From: Paenarthrobacter nicotinovorans
GTDB taxonomy: Bacteria; Actinomycetota; Actinomycetes; Actinomycetales; Micrococcaceae
DNA length: 64,000 nucleotides
NCBI RefSeq assembly: GCF_021919345.1
Contig: NZ_CP089293.1
Location: forward strand, 3,720,001-3,784,000
Reading direction: 5' to 3'
Shown here: one piece after another, positions 18,854-26,701 of the stretch
How the letters are laid out: each line of letters opens with the position of its first letter
Position numbering within the stretch: position 1 is the stretch's first letter
Position numbers and translations under genes: made by a program
Notes under the pieces: generated by a model
The model's input: the letters and a program-made list of their open reading frames with translations, nothing else
What the model was told of the DNA's origin: nothing
Databases searched by the model: none

Positions 18854-19933
18854 CTACTCCGCATCCTCCCCGAACGCCGTGGACTCCCGGATGATCAGCT
18901 TGGGGGCGAGGCTTACGCGGCGGAGGGCAGGCGAAACTGCAGCCCCGGGCTTTCCTGCCAAGCGTTCCATACACATGGTCACCGCGGCGTAGCCGACGTC
19001 CCGTTTGGGAGGTGCAATGGACGTCAGCGGCACCGGAGCGAGGTCGGCCACCTCGTCGTCATACGCCACGATGGCGAGGTCTTCGGGCACACTGACTCCG
19101 GATTCCTCAGCAAGGTTGATCAGCGTGATGGCTTCCTCGTCGGGAAGGACCAGCGCAGCGTGGGTTCCGGTGCGGCGGCAATCTTTCAGGAACTTCTTGA
19201 ACTCTTTTTGGTTGTTGCCCGCGCCCACCACTGAACGGTCATACTCCATGACGGGTGCATCCGTTTCCAGACCCAGCTTGGCCACCATCCGCTCATGGCT
19301 TTCACGGAGCCAGGGGGCCGTAGCGCTGGTGGCAACAGCCAGCCCGATCCTGCGGTGTCCCAGGGACGCGAGGTGCTCCATGGCCAGTTCAGCGCCATAG
19401 CCGTGATCCGACATCACTGACTCGAACACCCGGCTTGAGCGCTCCACCAGCACCACGGGGATCCGCACGCCGGACAGCAGGTCAAACGTCGGCGAACCAG
19501 GCTCGAGGGGGCCCGCAGTCGCCAGGAGGATCCCGTCCACGGAGTTGGCCACCATGCGCTGGAGCTGTCGAAGCTCGTCCTCCGCGGAGTAGTTGCTGAC
19601 GCCTGGGATGAGGCGTGCGTTCAGGGCCCTGGCCGCAGCTTCTGCGCCACGGATGACCTCAGGGAAGTAGTAGCCGGTGGTTGGGACTATGAGGCCGAGG
19701 GTAGCCAGCGGCTGGCGTGCGCGCCTGTGGACTGTGTCCCCCGGCCGCTCCACCACCATGCGGACCGCACCACCGTGGACCCGGCGCAGGAGGCCCTGAG
19801 CCGCGAGCTGGGTAAGGTCCCGGCGGATGGTCATGGTGGACTGGCCGCTTTTTTCGGCGAAGTCGTTCACGGTCAGGGTCCCGCGAAGCTCCAGTTCACG
19901 GAGTATCTTCTCGTGGCGTTCCCCGCTGAGCAT
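18854..19933 (-). CDS. Hybrid transcriptional regulator: DeoR-type HTH with LacI-type sugar-binding domain
   Basis: A 359-residue regulator. Residues 1-60 are a DeoR/GlpR winged helix (MLSGERHEKILRELELRG, then STMTIRRDLTQLAAQGLLRRVHGG). Residues 75-355 are a periplasmic-binding-like LacI effector domain (ATLGLIVPTTGYYFPEVIRG, then AMEHLASLGHRRIGLAV and VPEDLAIVAYDDEV). It should sense a free sugar rather than a sugar phosphate. GAGGA lies 7 bases before the ATG. TGTTTGAA-type sites occur in its own promoter, in the divergent promoter at 22.2 kb, and at the distant paralogue at 2.1 kb, so these are its likely targets. Confidence 0.82.
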   Translation of the reverse strand: MLSGERHEKILRELELRGTLTVNDFAEKSGQSTMTIRRDLTQLAAQGLLRRVHGGAVRMVVERPGDTVHRRARQPLATLGLIVPTTGYYFPEVIRGAEAAARALNARLIPGVSNYSAEDELRQLQRMVANSVDGILLATAGPLEPGSPTFDLLSGVRIPVVLVERSSRVFESVMSDHGYGAELAMEHLASLGHRRIGLAVATSATAPWLRESHERMVAKLGLETDAPVMEYDRSVVGAGNNQKEFKKFLKDCRRTGTHAALVLPDEEAITLINLAEESGVSVPEDLAIVAYDDEVADLAPVPLTSIAPPKRDVGYAAVTMCMERLAGKPGAAVSPALRRVSLAPKLIIRESTAFGEDAE

Positions 19934-19957
19934 GCCAGTCCTCTTCCGGAATCCAAA

Positions 19958-19969
19958 TGTTCAAACAAG
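19958..19969. promoter_or_regulatory. TGTTTGAA-type operator in the hybrid regulator's promoter
   Basis: TGTTCAAACAAG (minus strand CTTGTTTGAACA), 25 bp upstream of the regulator start and followed by AAACGAAC, reads like the site at 22167-22181. It suggests autoregulation by the DeoR/LacI hybrid. Confidence 0.4.
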
Positions 19970-19979
19970 CATAAACGAA

Positions 19980-20042
19980 CGTTGTGGGGCCCGCTCTGCG
20001 CGTAAAACACTCGCCAGAGCGCGCAGAGCGGGCCCCACAACG
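19980..20042. terminator. Strong hairpin terminator downstream of beta-propeller gene 2
   Basis: Perfect 23-nt arms (19980-20002 and 20020-20042) enclose a 17-nt loop. It lies 8 bp after the stop of the minus-strand gene ending at 20050 and before the regulator's promoter, so it should insulate the two. No long U-tract follows. Confidence 0.75.
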
Positions 20043-20049
20043 CCATCCA

Positions 20050-22071
20050 CTACCGCCGCGGGTGGTCGTCGATCCGTACGACGTTCCGGCCACGCATCGT
20101 GTAGAGGTACCCGTCTTCGTCGTTGGTGATGTGGGAGCCGCTGTACCAGCCGCCGTCGATGCCTGCCACCACTGTGGCCACCTCGAAGGTCTTGGGATCA
20201 AAGCGGAACACGTCCGTGTCCGAGACACCGTAAACAGCGCCTCGGTTGGTTACCAGCGCGGCGAACCCGGTGCAGACCGGACTGATGTCCGCTTGGTGGA
20301 TCAGCTTGCGCTTTGGCAGGTCAATGACGAAAACACGTCCCGTGCGAACGATCCCGTAAAGGTATCTGCCTTGCACCGCCAGTGCAGACACGCCGGCACC
20401 CAATCCGGGATCGAGCCGCCATAGTTCCTTGCCCGTTACGGGGTTCAACGCCACGACGGTACCTGGACCTTCAGTACCGGGCCGTCCCCCGCCAAGGTAG
20501 GCGACGCCGTCGCGCGCTGTTACTGCGCGCACCAGCTGCACTTTGTCCACGGGGTTGAGGAAGAATCCCGACTTCCCCGTGGCGGGATTGTAGGTCCACA
20601 ACGAGCCACCGCCCTCGGTGTCAGCCTGGGCGCACACCAGGACCAGCTTGTTGACCTCGTCCCAATGGACATCCAGGGGCCGGTTCTGTTCGGCGGAGAA
20701 CTTTGCCACCTGGCTGATCGGTTGACCGCTGCGAGGGTCATAGCTCCAGATGCCCTGGGAGCTGTACTGGCCGGTGTAAAGCACCCGGTCCACCACCACG
20801 GCGTCCTTGGCTTCACCCGGGACCGTCATGTTGGTGACCTGTCCGGTCTTCAACGATCGGCGTGAGATGACCCCGTTGCCGCCCACGTAAACCAGGCCGC
20901 CCCCGGCTGCCAGTCCCATGGCTTCCTGCGCATCCGACGGCGCCCCGGCCTCGCCAAGGTCGGTGGTCTTGTACGACCCGCTAGCGGGATCGATCTCGGC
21001 TACGAATCCGAACGCGGAGGTCACCAAAACCTTGCTGTTCAGGGCGTCAACGCCCCAGATCTCGCCCAGGAACGGCCCCTGGTAGGAGACGGCCGATACC
21101 GAATTGGCGGACAGTGAATAGACCAGGAGGCCGGCTTCGTTGGCGAAATAGACCTTGTCACCGATTGCTGCGAAGTTCTTGGCGGTCTTTCCCTCGGATG
21201 GAGCCAAGGCATAGGAGGACGGATCGGTGACGCTCACGGCCGCGATCTTGGACGTGGACGTCGAGGCCGCCGAGCTGACCATGACCTTGTCTCCGACGAT
21301 CGCGAGGTCGCGGATGCTGGGGTCTGCGACCATCTCCGCCGGGGTGACGTTGGCGAACGTTTTGGCGGCATGGTTGTACGCGTAGAGGCAAGCGCGGCTG
21401 GCGCTGCCTCCTCCGTTCAAGGTGCTGCCGGCGCCGAAGAAGATAGTGGAATCGGTGGCCGCGACAGCGCGGGCCAAGGTGGCGCCCGCATCCGGAACGC
21501 CCAGGTTGGTGACTGCTCCTGTGGCGGGATCGTATTCCCACAGGGCCGGGGCCGTGCCGCTTCCACCTCCCACCGCGTAGAGACGTCCGTTGGGGGCCAC
21601 ACTCAGGTCGCGAACGTCGCGGTCACCGATGCGTCCGATCGGGGTGGCTTTCACGCCCGGGGTGGAAAGGTCCCAGCGGAACAGGTTCGGCTTGGGACCT
21701 GCAGCGTTCTGCAACACGCCCGCATACAGGTACCGTCCGGAGGCGTCGGCAGCGAGAGTTTGGATGGCATAGCCGTTTTCCAGTTCGGTCACGCCGGAGA
21801 CTTTGCCGCTGGGTACATGGAAGGCCACGATCCGCACCGGATCGAGGTTTCGAGAACCTATGTACAGTGTCTCGCCCACCAGCAGCCCGCTCATGAGGGA
21901 GAACTGTACGACGCCGGGACCCAGGTCCAGGACTTCGGTCGCCTTTGGCTTGGATCCCAGGAGGGCGGACGCCGACGCCGGCTGGCCGGCTGCCAGCCCG
22001 ATGGCCGCGGCGAGCGACGCTGCTCCCCCAACTTGAAGGACTGACCGTCTGCTGATGTTCGATTTCTCCAT
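20050..22071 (-). CDS. Tat-exported beta-propeller (PQQ-like repeat) protein, paralogue 2
   Basis: A 673-residue paralogue of the protein at 2224-4269: the two share the twin-arginine leader (SRRSVLQVGG here), the segment DLGPGVVQFSLMSGLLVG, the blade pattern LFRWDL / LWEYDPATG / VVALNPVTGKELWRLDPG, and the C-terminal SGSHITNDEDGYLYTM region. It lacks the Lys-rich tail. The start at 22071 (MEKSNISRRS) has AGGGA upstream; a longer ATG at 22239 would hide the signal peptide and is rejected. It is divergent from a sugar ABC importer with shared operators, so it probably acts outside the membrane on the same carbohydrate, as a lyase, hydrolase or binding protein. Function unknown. Confidence 0.75.
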   Translation of the reverse strand: MEKSNISRRSVLQVGGAASLAAAIGLAAGQPASASALLGSKPKATEVLDLGPGVVQFSLMSGLLVGETLYIGSRNLDPVRIVAFHVPSGKVSGVTELENGYAIQTLAADASGRYLYAGVLQNAAGPKPNLFRWDLSTPGVKATPIGRIGDRDVRDLSVAPNGRLYAVGGGSGTAPALWEYDPATGAVTNLGVPDAGATLARAVAATDSTIFFGAGSTLNGGGSASRACLYAYNHAAKTFANVTPAEMVADPSIRDLAIVGDKVMVSSAASTSTSKIAAVSVTDPSSYALAPSEGKTAKNFAAIGDKVYFANEAGLLVYSLSANSVSAVSYQGPFLGEIWGVDALNSKVLVTSAFGFVAEIDPASGSYKTTDLGEAGAPSDAQEAMGLAAGGGLVYVGGNGVISRRSLKTGQVTNMTVPGEAKDAVVVDRVLYTGQYSSQGIWSYDPRSGQPISQVAKFSAEQNRPLDVHWDEVNKLVLVCAQADTEGGGSLWTYNPATGKSGFFLNPVDKVQLVRAVTARDGVAYLGGGRPGTEGPGTVVALNPVTGKELWRLDPGLGAGVSALAVQGRYLYGIVRTGRVFVIDLPKRKLIHQADISPVCTGFAALVTNRGAVYGVSDTDVFRFDPKTFEVATVVAGIDGGWYSGSHITNDEDGYLYTMRGRNVVRIDDHPRR

Positions 22072-22166
22072 GGGAATCCCTGTTCTTGGGTAGTGGCTTT
22101 TGAGTAGCCGCCGTTCGGGTGTCCAGAATTCATAGCAGCGAGGAGTCAGCACAGTCCAGCATTTCT

Positions 22167-22181
22167 GTTCGTTCAAACAAG
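22167..22181. promoter_or_regulatory. TGTTTGAA-type operator, beta-propeller gene 2 promoter
   Basis: GTTCGTTCAAACAAG (minus strand CTTGTTTGAACGAAC) lies 95 bp upstream of the minus-strand start at 22071. It matches the sites at 19958 and 7522. It is one of two operators in this divergent promoter region. Confidence 0.42.
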
Positions 22182-22240
22182 AATGCCATTGGCGTTTGCT
22201 GGCAATTCCTCTGCCTTTCGGCAAGACTGCGGGCATCAAA

Positions 22241-22260
22241 TGTTTGAATTTGTTTGAAAC
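22241..22260 (+). promoter_or_regulatory. Tandem TGTTTGAA operator, ABC binding-protein promoter
   Basis: TGTTTGAATT and TGTTTGAAAC are direct 10-bp repeats about 100 bp upstream of the binding-protein start. A third half-site, TGTTCGAAC, follows at 22269-22277. The arrangement equals that at 2091-2110. Confidence 0.55.
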
Positions 22261-22357
22261 GTTGAAGATGTTCGAACTTGCGGATTACATGGATCTATCG
22301 CCATGTGGCCTCCACCACATGCCCCCTTCGCATCGCAAGTCTTCAAAGGAGAACACC

Positions 22358-23671
22358 ATGAAGCGTCGTCACCTGTTCGCAGGGATGGCCGGCCTGGCCG
22401 CCAGTACCCTGCTGCTCACGGCCTGCGGCACCGGCCCCAGCACATCAGCCGCTCCCACACCTGCAGACGATCCCTCCGGGTCCATCACTTTCTGGTCGTC
22501 CCTGGCCGGTATGGACAAGGTGGCTGAAGCGTTCAACGCCAGCCAGGACAAGATCAAAGTCAGTTTCGAAACGATACCCAACGGCGCCAACGGCGGGTAC
22601 GCCAAGCTCTCCACCGCCATCACAGCGGGCAACGGCCCGGACGTGGCCACCATCGAATATCCGCAATTGCCCCAGTTCGTCAGCAACAGCCAGGTCATTG
22701 CCCTCGACGGCCTGATCAACAAGGCCGAAACCGTGGACAAGCTCACGGACGAAACCAAGGCCCTGGTCCAGTTCGGTGAGAAGACCTACGCACTTCCGTA
22801 CGACGCAGCCCCCATGCTCATGTGGTACCGCAAAGACATGCTGGACAAGGCCGGCGTCGAGGTCCCCAAGACCTGGGATGACTTCGAACAGGCCGGCAAA
22901 AAGCTCAAGGCCGTTGCGCCCGACTCCTATCTGGCCACTTTCAACCCCAACGAGGTAGCGGCGAGCGCGGGGCTGGCCTGGCAGGCCGGCGCCAAGTGGT
23001 TCGGCACCGAAGGCGACAGCTGGAAGGTGGGCGTCAACGACGAGGCCACGCAGAAGGTGGCGGGCTACTGGCAGAAGCTGATTGACGAGAAGATCGTGAA
23101 GGTCAGCCAGGCCTACAGCGACGAGTGGAGCTTGGACCTGGCCAACAGCACGGTGGTTGGTGTGCTGGGCGGCAACTGGAGCGCCACAGGCATTCAGAAG
23201 CGCACCGAAGCCAGCGGCCAGAAAGGCCAGTGGATCGCAGCCGAACTCCCCACCTGGGGCAATGAATCCGGAGCCTTCTATGGCGGATCCAGCTTCAACG
23301 TCACAAAGAGCAGCAAAAATCCGGCAGCCGCCGCAAAATTCGTGGAGTTCCTCACCACCAACCAGGACGCCATCAAGGCGCGCGGCAACACAGGTTCAGC
23401 GTTCCTCGCCTTCCCGGGCCTGACGCCGGTTGCGCAGAAGGCCTACGACTCCAGCTACTTCGGCAACGACATCTACGAGGTCTTCAACAAGGCGTACGGA
23501 AACATCACCCCGGGCTGGCAGTGGGGTCCCAACTGGGACATCACCAACACCGCGCTTAAAGACGCCTACGGAAAACTCACCACCGGCGGCACCATCGACG
23601 ACGCCATCGACACCGCCCAGGACGCCACCGTGGCGAGCCTGAAACAAGCCGGCCTGTCCGTCAAAGAGTAG
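22358..23671 (+). CDS. ABC transporter sugar-binding lipoprotein (family 1)
   Basis: A 437-residue solute-binding protein with a lipoprotein signal: KRRH, a hydrophobic stretch, and LLTAC at residues 17-21 as lipobox. The mature part begins with SITFWSSLAGMDKVAEAFNASQ and shows the family 1 segment YALPYDAAPMLMWYRKDML near residue 140. The ATG at 22358 follows AAAGGAG; an in-frame ATG at 22196 would bury the signal and the operators. It leads the ABC operon that continues at 23757 and is divergent from beta-propeller 2. The ligand is probably an oligosaccharide, but it is not identifiable. Confidence 0.88.
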   Translation: MKRRHLFAGMAGLAASTLLLTACGTGPSTSAAPTPADDPSGSITFWSSLAGMDKVAEAFNASQDKIKVSFETIPNGANGGYAKLSTAITAGNGPDVATIEYPQLPQFVSNSQVIALDGLINKAETVDKLTDETKALVQFGEKTYALPYDAAPMLMWYRKDMLDKAGVEVPKTWDDFEQAGKKLKAVAPDSYLATFNPNEVAASAGLAWQAGAKWFGTEGDSWKVGVNDEATQKVAGYWQKLIDEKIVKVSQAYSDEWSLDLANSTVVGVLGGNWSATGIQKRTEASGQKGQWIAAELPTWGNESGAFYGGSSFNVTKSSKNPAAAAKFVEFLTTNQDAIKARGNTGSAFLAFPGLTPVAQKAYDSSYFGNDIYEVFNKAYGNITPGWQWGPNWDITNTALKDAYGKLTTGGTIDDAIDTAQDATVASLKQAGLSVKE

Positions 23672-23715
23672 TCCGGCGGCGTTCGGCAGCTCTCTACAAA
23701 GAAGCCACACCGGCA

Positions 23716-23737
23716 GGGGGCCTCCGCGGAGGCCCCC
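23716..23737. terminator. Intra-operon hairpin between binding-protein and permease genes
   Basis: A perfect 22-bp GC palindrome lies 45 bp after the binding-protein stop and 20 bp before the first permease, close to its ribosome site at 23746. Such hairpins commonly stabilise or partly terminate messages so that binding protein exceeds permease. Confidence 0.6.
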
Positions 23738-23756
23738 TCCAAGCTAGGAGAATCCC

Positions 23757-24689
23757 ATGGCCACCCAGGCCCTTACCACCACAGTGCGCCGCCAAGGCCG
23801 CGCACTGGCAGGAACCGGCGGGCGGACTGCCGCACTGTTCCTGGTCCCCTTCTTTGCGGTCTTTGTGATCGCCATGATCGCACCGGTGATCTATTCCCTC
23901 GTGCTGAGTTTCCACTCGCAGCAGAAGTCCGGGCTGGGGTTCGGGGAAGCCAAGACCGTCTTTGTAGGACTCGAGAACTATGTGCAGGTCTTCCAGTCCG
24001 AGACTTTCATGGAGGGCATCGCCAGGCTGGGCTTGTACTGCCTGATCTACATTCCCTGCATGGTAGGCGGAGCCGTTGTTTTTGCCCTCCTTCTCGATGC
24101 AACGGTGGCCAAGGCGCGGAAGCTTTTCCAACTCCTGGTATTCCTGCCGCACGCGGTTCCCGGCGTCATCGCTGCCCTGATCTGGGCTTACCTTTACACC
24201 CCGGGCATCAGCCCGCTGGTCCAGGCACTCCAGGGCGGCGGGATCCAGATCAACTTCCTGGACTCCCACATGGTGCTTCCGTCCATTGTGAACATCGGCG
24301 TCTGGGAGTGGACCGGCTACAACGTGATCATCCTGTTCACCGCTTTGCAGGCCGTTCCCCGGGAGATCCTGGAAGCCGCCAGGGTGGACGGTGCCGGCGA
24401 AATCCGAGCCGCGGTAAGCATCAAGTTCCCACTGATTCTTCCGGCCTTGAGCGTCATCATGCTGTTCACCATCATCGGCACCTTGCAGCTGTTCACGGAG
24501 CCGAACATCATCTCCAAGGCGACAGCGTCTGTGACAAGCACGTGGGTCCCCAACCTGTGGGCCTATGACGCAGCCTTCATCCGCCACAACCTCAACCAGG
24601 CGGCAGCTGCCTCCATCATCATTGCCGGGTTGGCCGCAATCCTGTCCCTGGCCGTCACCCGCCTCAGCTCCAGGATGAACAAATCATGA
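23757..24689 (+). CDS. ABC sugar transporter permease, MalF-type
   Basis: A 310-residue membrane protein with a cytoplasmic N-terminus and about six transmembrane helices; the ATPase-contact EAA motif is ILEAARVDGAGEIRAAVSIKF near residue 205. TAGGAG precedes the ATG. The gene overlaps the next permease by the ATGA tetranucleotide. It forms the membrane pore with the protein at 24686; no ATPase gene is present. Confidence 0.92.
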   Translation: MATQALTTTVRRQGRALAGTGGRTAALFLVPFFAVFVIAMIAPVIYSLVLSFHSQQKSGLGFGEAKTVFVGLENYVQVFQSETFMEGIARLGLYCLIYIPCMVGGAVVFALLLDATVAKARKLFQLLVFLPHAVPGVIAALIWAYLYTPGISPLVQALQGGGIQINFLDSHMVLPSIVNIGVWEWTGYNVIILFTALQAVPREILEAARVDGAGEIRAAVSIKFPLILPALSVIMLFTIIGTLQLFTEPNIISKATASVTSTWVPNLWAYDAAFIRHNLNQAAAASIIIAGLAAILSLAVTRLSSRMNKS

Positions 24690-25621
24690 GCACCCCAACA
24701 CTCTCCCGCCCCCGCAGCACCTCTCCTTCACAGCAGGGCCACCGCCGTGGAGGCCCCGCATTCACCAGGGGTATGTCCAACCGTGGCGGAGGATTCGCCA
24801 GCAAGCTCACGGTCAACGGACTCTTGATCATTGGCTCCGCCTACATGGTGGTCCCTGTGCTGTGGCTGGTTTTCGCCTCCACCAAGAACGCTGCAGACCT
24901 CTACGGCACGAGCGCCTACGCCCTGGGGAACTTCTCCTTGTTCGAGAACATCGCCAACGTAGCCCAGCAGGACGGCGGCCTGTTCTTCCGGTGGCTGGGA
25001 AACTCTGTGATATATGCCGGCGTTGGAGCGGTCCTCGGCAGCCTGATTTCGGTCATGGCCGGTTATGCGTTCGACAAGTTCCAATTCCGCTGGAAGGACT
25101 CGCTGTTCGGTTTCGTCCTGGTGGGTGTCCTGATCCCCAACACCGCCACTGTGCTGCCCATGTATCTGTTGGCCTCCCTGGTGGGCATGACAAATACCGT
25201 CTGGGCCGTCCTCATTCCGGTCCTGTGCAACCCGTTCGGTGTGTACCTGGCGCGGGTTTACTCCGCCAGCTACGTCCCCGCCGAAACACTGGAGGCGGCG
25301 CGTATGGACGGTGCCGGTCCCATCCGGTCCTTCTTCTCCCTGGGACTGCCCATGATGATGCCCGGCTACATCACCATCGCCCTGTTCCAGTTCGTGGGCG
25401 TATGGAACAACTTCATGCTCCCCCTGGTGATGCTCCAGGACCAGCAACTCCTCCCCGTCAGCGTCGGTATCTCGATCTGGCAGGGCTATTCGGTGCCGCA
25501 GCCCGAGTTCACGCCCATGGTCATTACGGGCTCGCTTCTTTCGATCATTCCGCTGCTCGTTGCCTTCATCTTGCTGCAACGCTTCTGGAAGTCCGGACTC
25601 ACTGCAGGGAGCGTCAAGTGA
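24686..25621 (+). CDS. ABC sugar transporter permease, MalG-type
   Basis: A 311-residue permease with a 45-residue polar N-terminus, six transmembrane segments and the EAA motif LEAARMDGAGPIRSFFSLGLP near residue 210. It is coupled upstream by ATGA and downstream by GTGA to the hydroxyacid dehydrogenase gene, so the four genes form one operon. Confidence 0.92.
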   Translation: MSTPTLSRPRSTSPSQQGHRRGGPAFTRGMSNRGGGFASKLTVNGLLIIGSAYMVVPVLWLVFASTKNAADLYGTSAYALGNFSLFENIANVAQQDGGLFFRWLGNSVIYAGVGAVLGSLISVMAGYAFDKFQFRWKDSLFGFVLVGVLIPNTATVLPMYLLASLVGMTNTVWAVLIPVLCNPFGVYLARVYSASYVPAETLEAARMDGAGPIRSFFSLGLPMMMPGYITIALFQFVGVWNNFMLPLVMLQDQQLLPVSVGISIWQGYSVPQPEFTPMVITGSLLSIIPLLVAFILLQRFWKSGLTAGSVK

Positions 25622-26631
25622 CCAGCACCGAACTGAACGTCGCGCTCGCCATGGGTCCCGGCGTCGTGAACCGGGTGTTCCCGGCCCGGCGGCTGGACTC
25701 CCTGGGGCCCGGGCTGAAGCTCCTCAGCCCGGCGCCCATGGGTGATTTCACCTCGCAGCGTTCCCTTGAAATTCTAGGCGCCACGGACATACTCATCACG
25801 GGGTGGGGCTGCCCGAAACTTGATGCCGCGGCCTTGGGCGCTGCCCCGCGCCTGAGCCACATTCTCCACGCCGGAGGCACAGTCAAACACCATGTGGGTG
25901 ATGAGTGCTGGGAGCGGGGTATCCACGTCAGCACGGCTGCCGATGCCAACTCCATCCCCGTGGCCGAATACACGGTGGCCATGATCCTGCTGGCCAACAA
26001 GCGCGTCCTGCAGATTGCCAGGAAACTGCACTCGGAGAGAGCAGAGATCGAGCCCGACCATGTGTTTCCGGACATGGGCAACTTCGGCAAGCGCGTGGGC
26101 ATCATCGGGGCCTCGAGGATCGGCAGGCACGTGATCCGCCTCCTGAAGGCCTACGACCTTCAGGTCGCGGTGGCCGACCCTTTCCTCAACGACGCCGAGG
26201 CGGCCGCTCTCGGCGTCGAACGCCTCAGCCTGGAAGAGCTGGTGGCCGGTTGCGATGTCGTCAGCCTCCACGCGCCGTCGCTCCCGTCCACCCGCAACCT
26301 GGTTCACGAAGGGCTGGTCGCCGGCCTCAAGCCCGGGGCCACGTTCATCAACACGGCCCGCGGGGAGCTGGTGGACCAGGACGCGCTGCTTCGGCGCGTT
26401 GAGCAGGGAGACCTGTACGCCATTCTGGACGTCACCACACCTTGGTTGCTCCCGGCTGACTCCGGGTTCTACACGCATCCCAACGTGCTGCTGACACCGC
26501 ATCTGGCGGGTTCACTGGGGACGGAGTTGGAGCGGATGGCGGTGAGCACCATCGAAGAGGCCCGCCGGGTGGCCCGCGGCGAACCGCTCCTCCACAGGCT
26601 GCACGCGCGGGACCTCGCCTTCACCGCCTGA
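25618..26631 (+). CDS. D-isomer-specific 2-hydroxyacid dehydrogenase family protein
   Basis: A 337-residue NAD-dependent oxidoreductase. The cofactor motif is VGIIGASRIGR near residue 160, with Ala in place of the usual second Gly. The substrate Arg lies in INTARGELVD, and the catalytic His in LTPHLAGS close to the C-terminus. The family interconverts 2-hydroxy and 2-oxo acids. The GTG start overlaps the permease stop (GTGA), which ties the enzyme to the ABC operon. It may act on a sugar-derived acid, or be a glyoxylate/hydroxypyruvate-type reductase; the substrate is unknown. Confidence 0.85.
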   Translation: MTSTELNVALAMGPGVVNRVFPARRLDSLGPGLKLLSPAPMGDFTSQRSLEILGATDILITGWGCPKLDAAALGAAPRLSHILHAGGTVKHHVGDECWERGIHVSTAADANSIPVAEYTVAMILLANKRVLQIARKLHSERAEIEPDHVFPDMGNFGKRVGIIGASRIGRHVIRLLKAYDLQVAVADPFLNDAEAAALGVERLSLEELVAGCDVVSLHAPSLPSTRNLVHEGLVAGLKPGATFINTARGELVDQDALLRRVEQGDLYAILDVTTPWLLPADSGFYTHPNVLLTPHLAGSLGTELERMAVSTIEEARRVARGEPLLHRLHARDLAFTA

Positions 26632-26701
26632 CGACTGGCATACTCAATCCCATCCACGGACTGTCTCAAATCCTTGGACCGACTCAACAACGGGGGCATG
26701 A

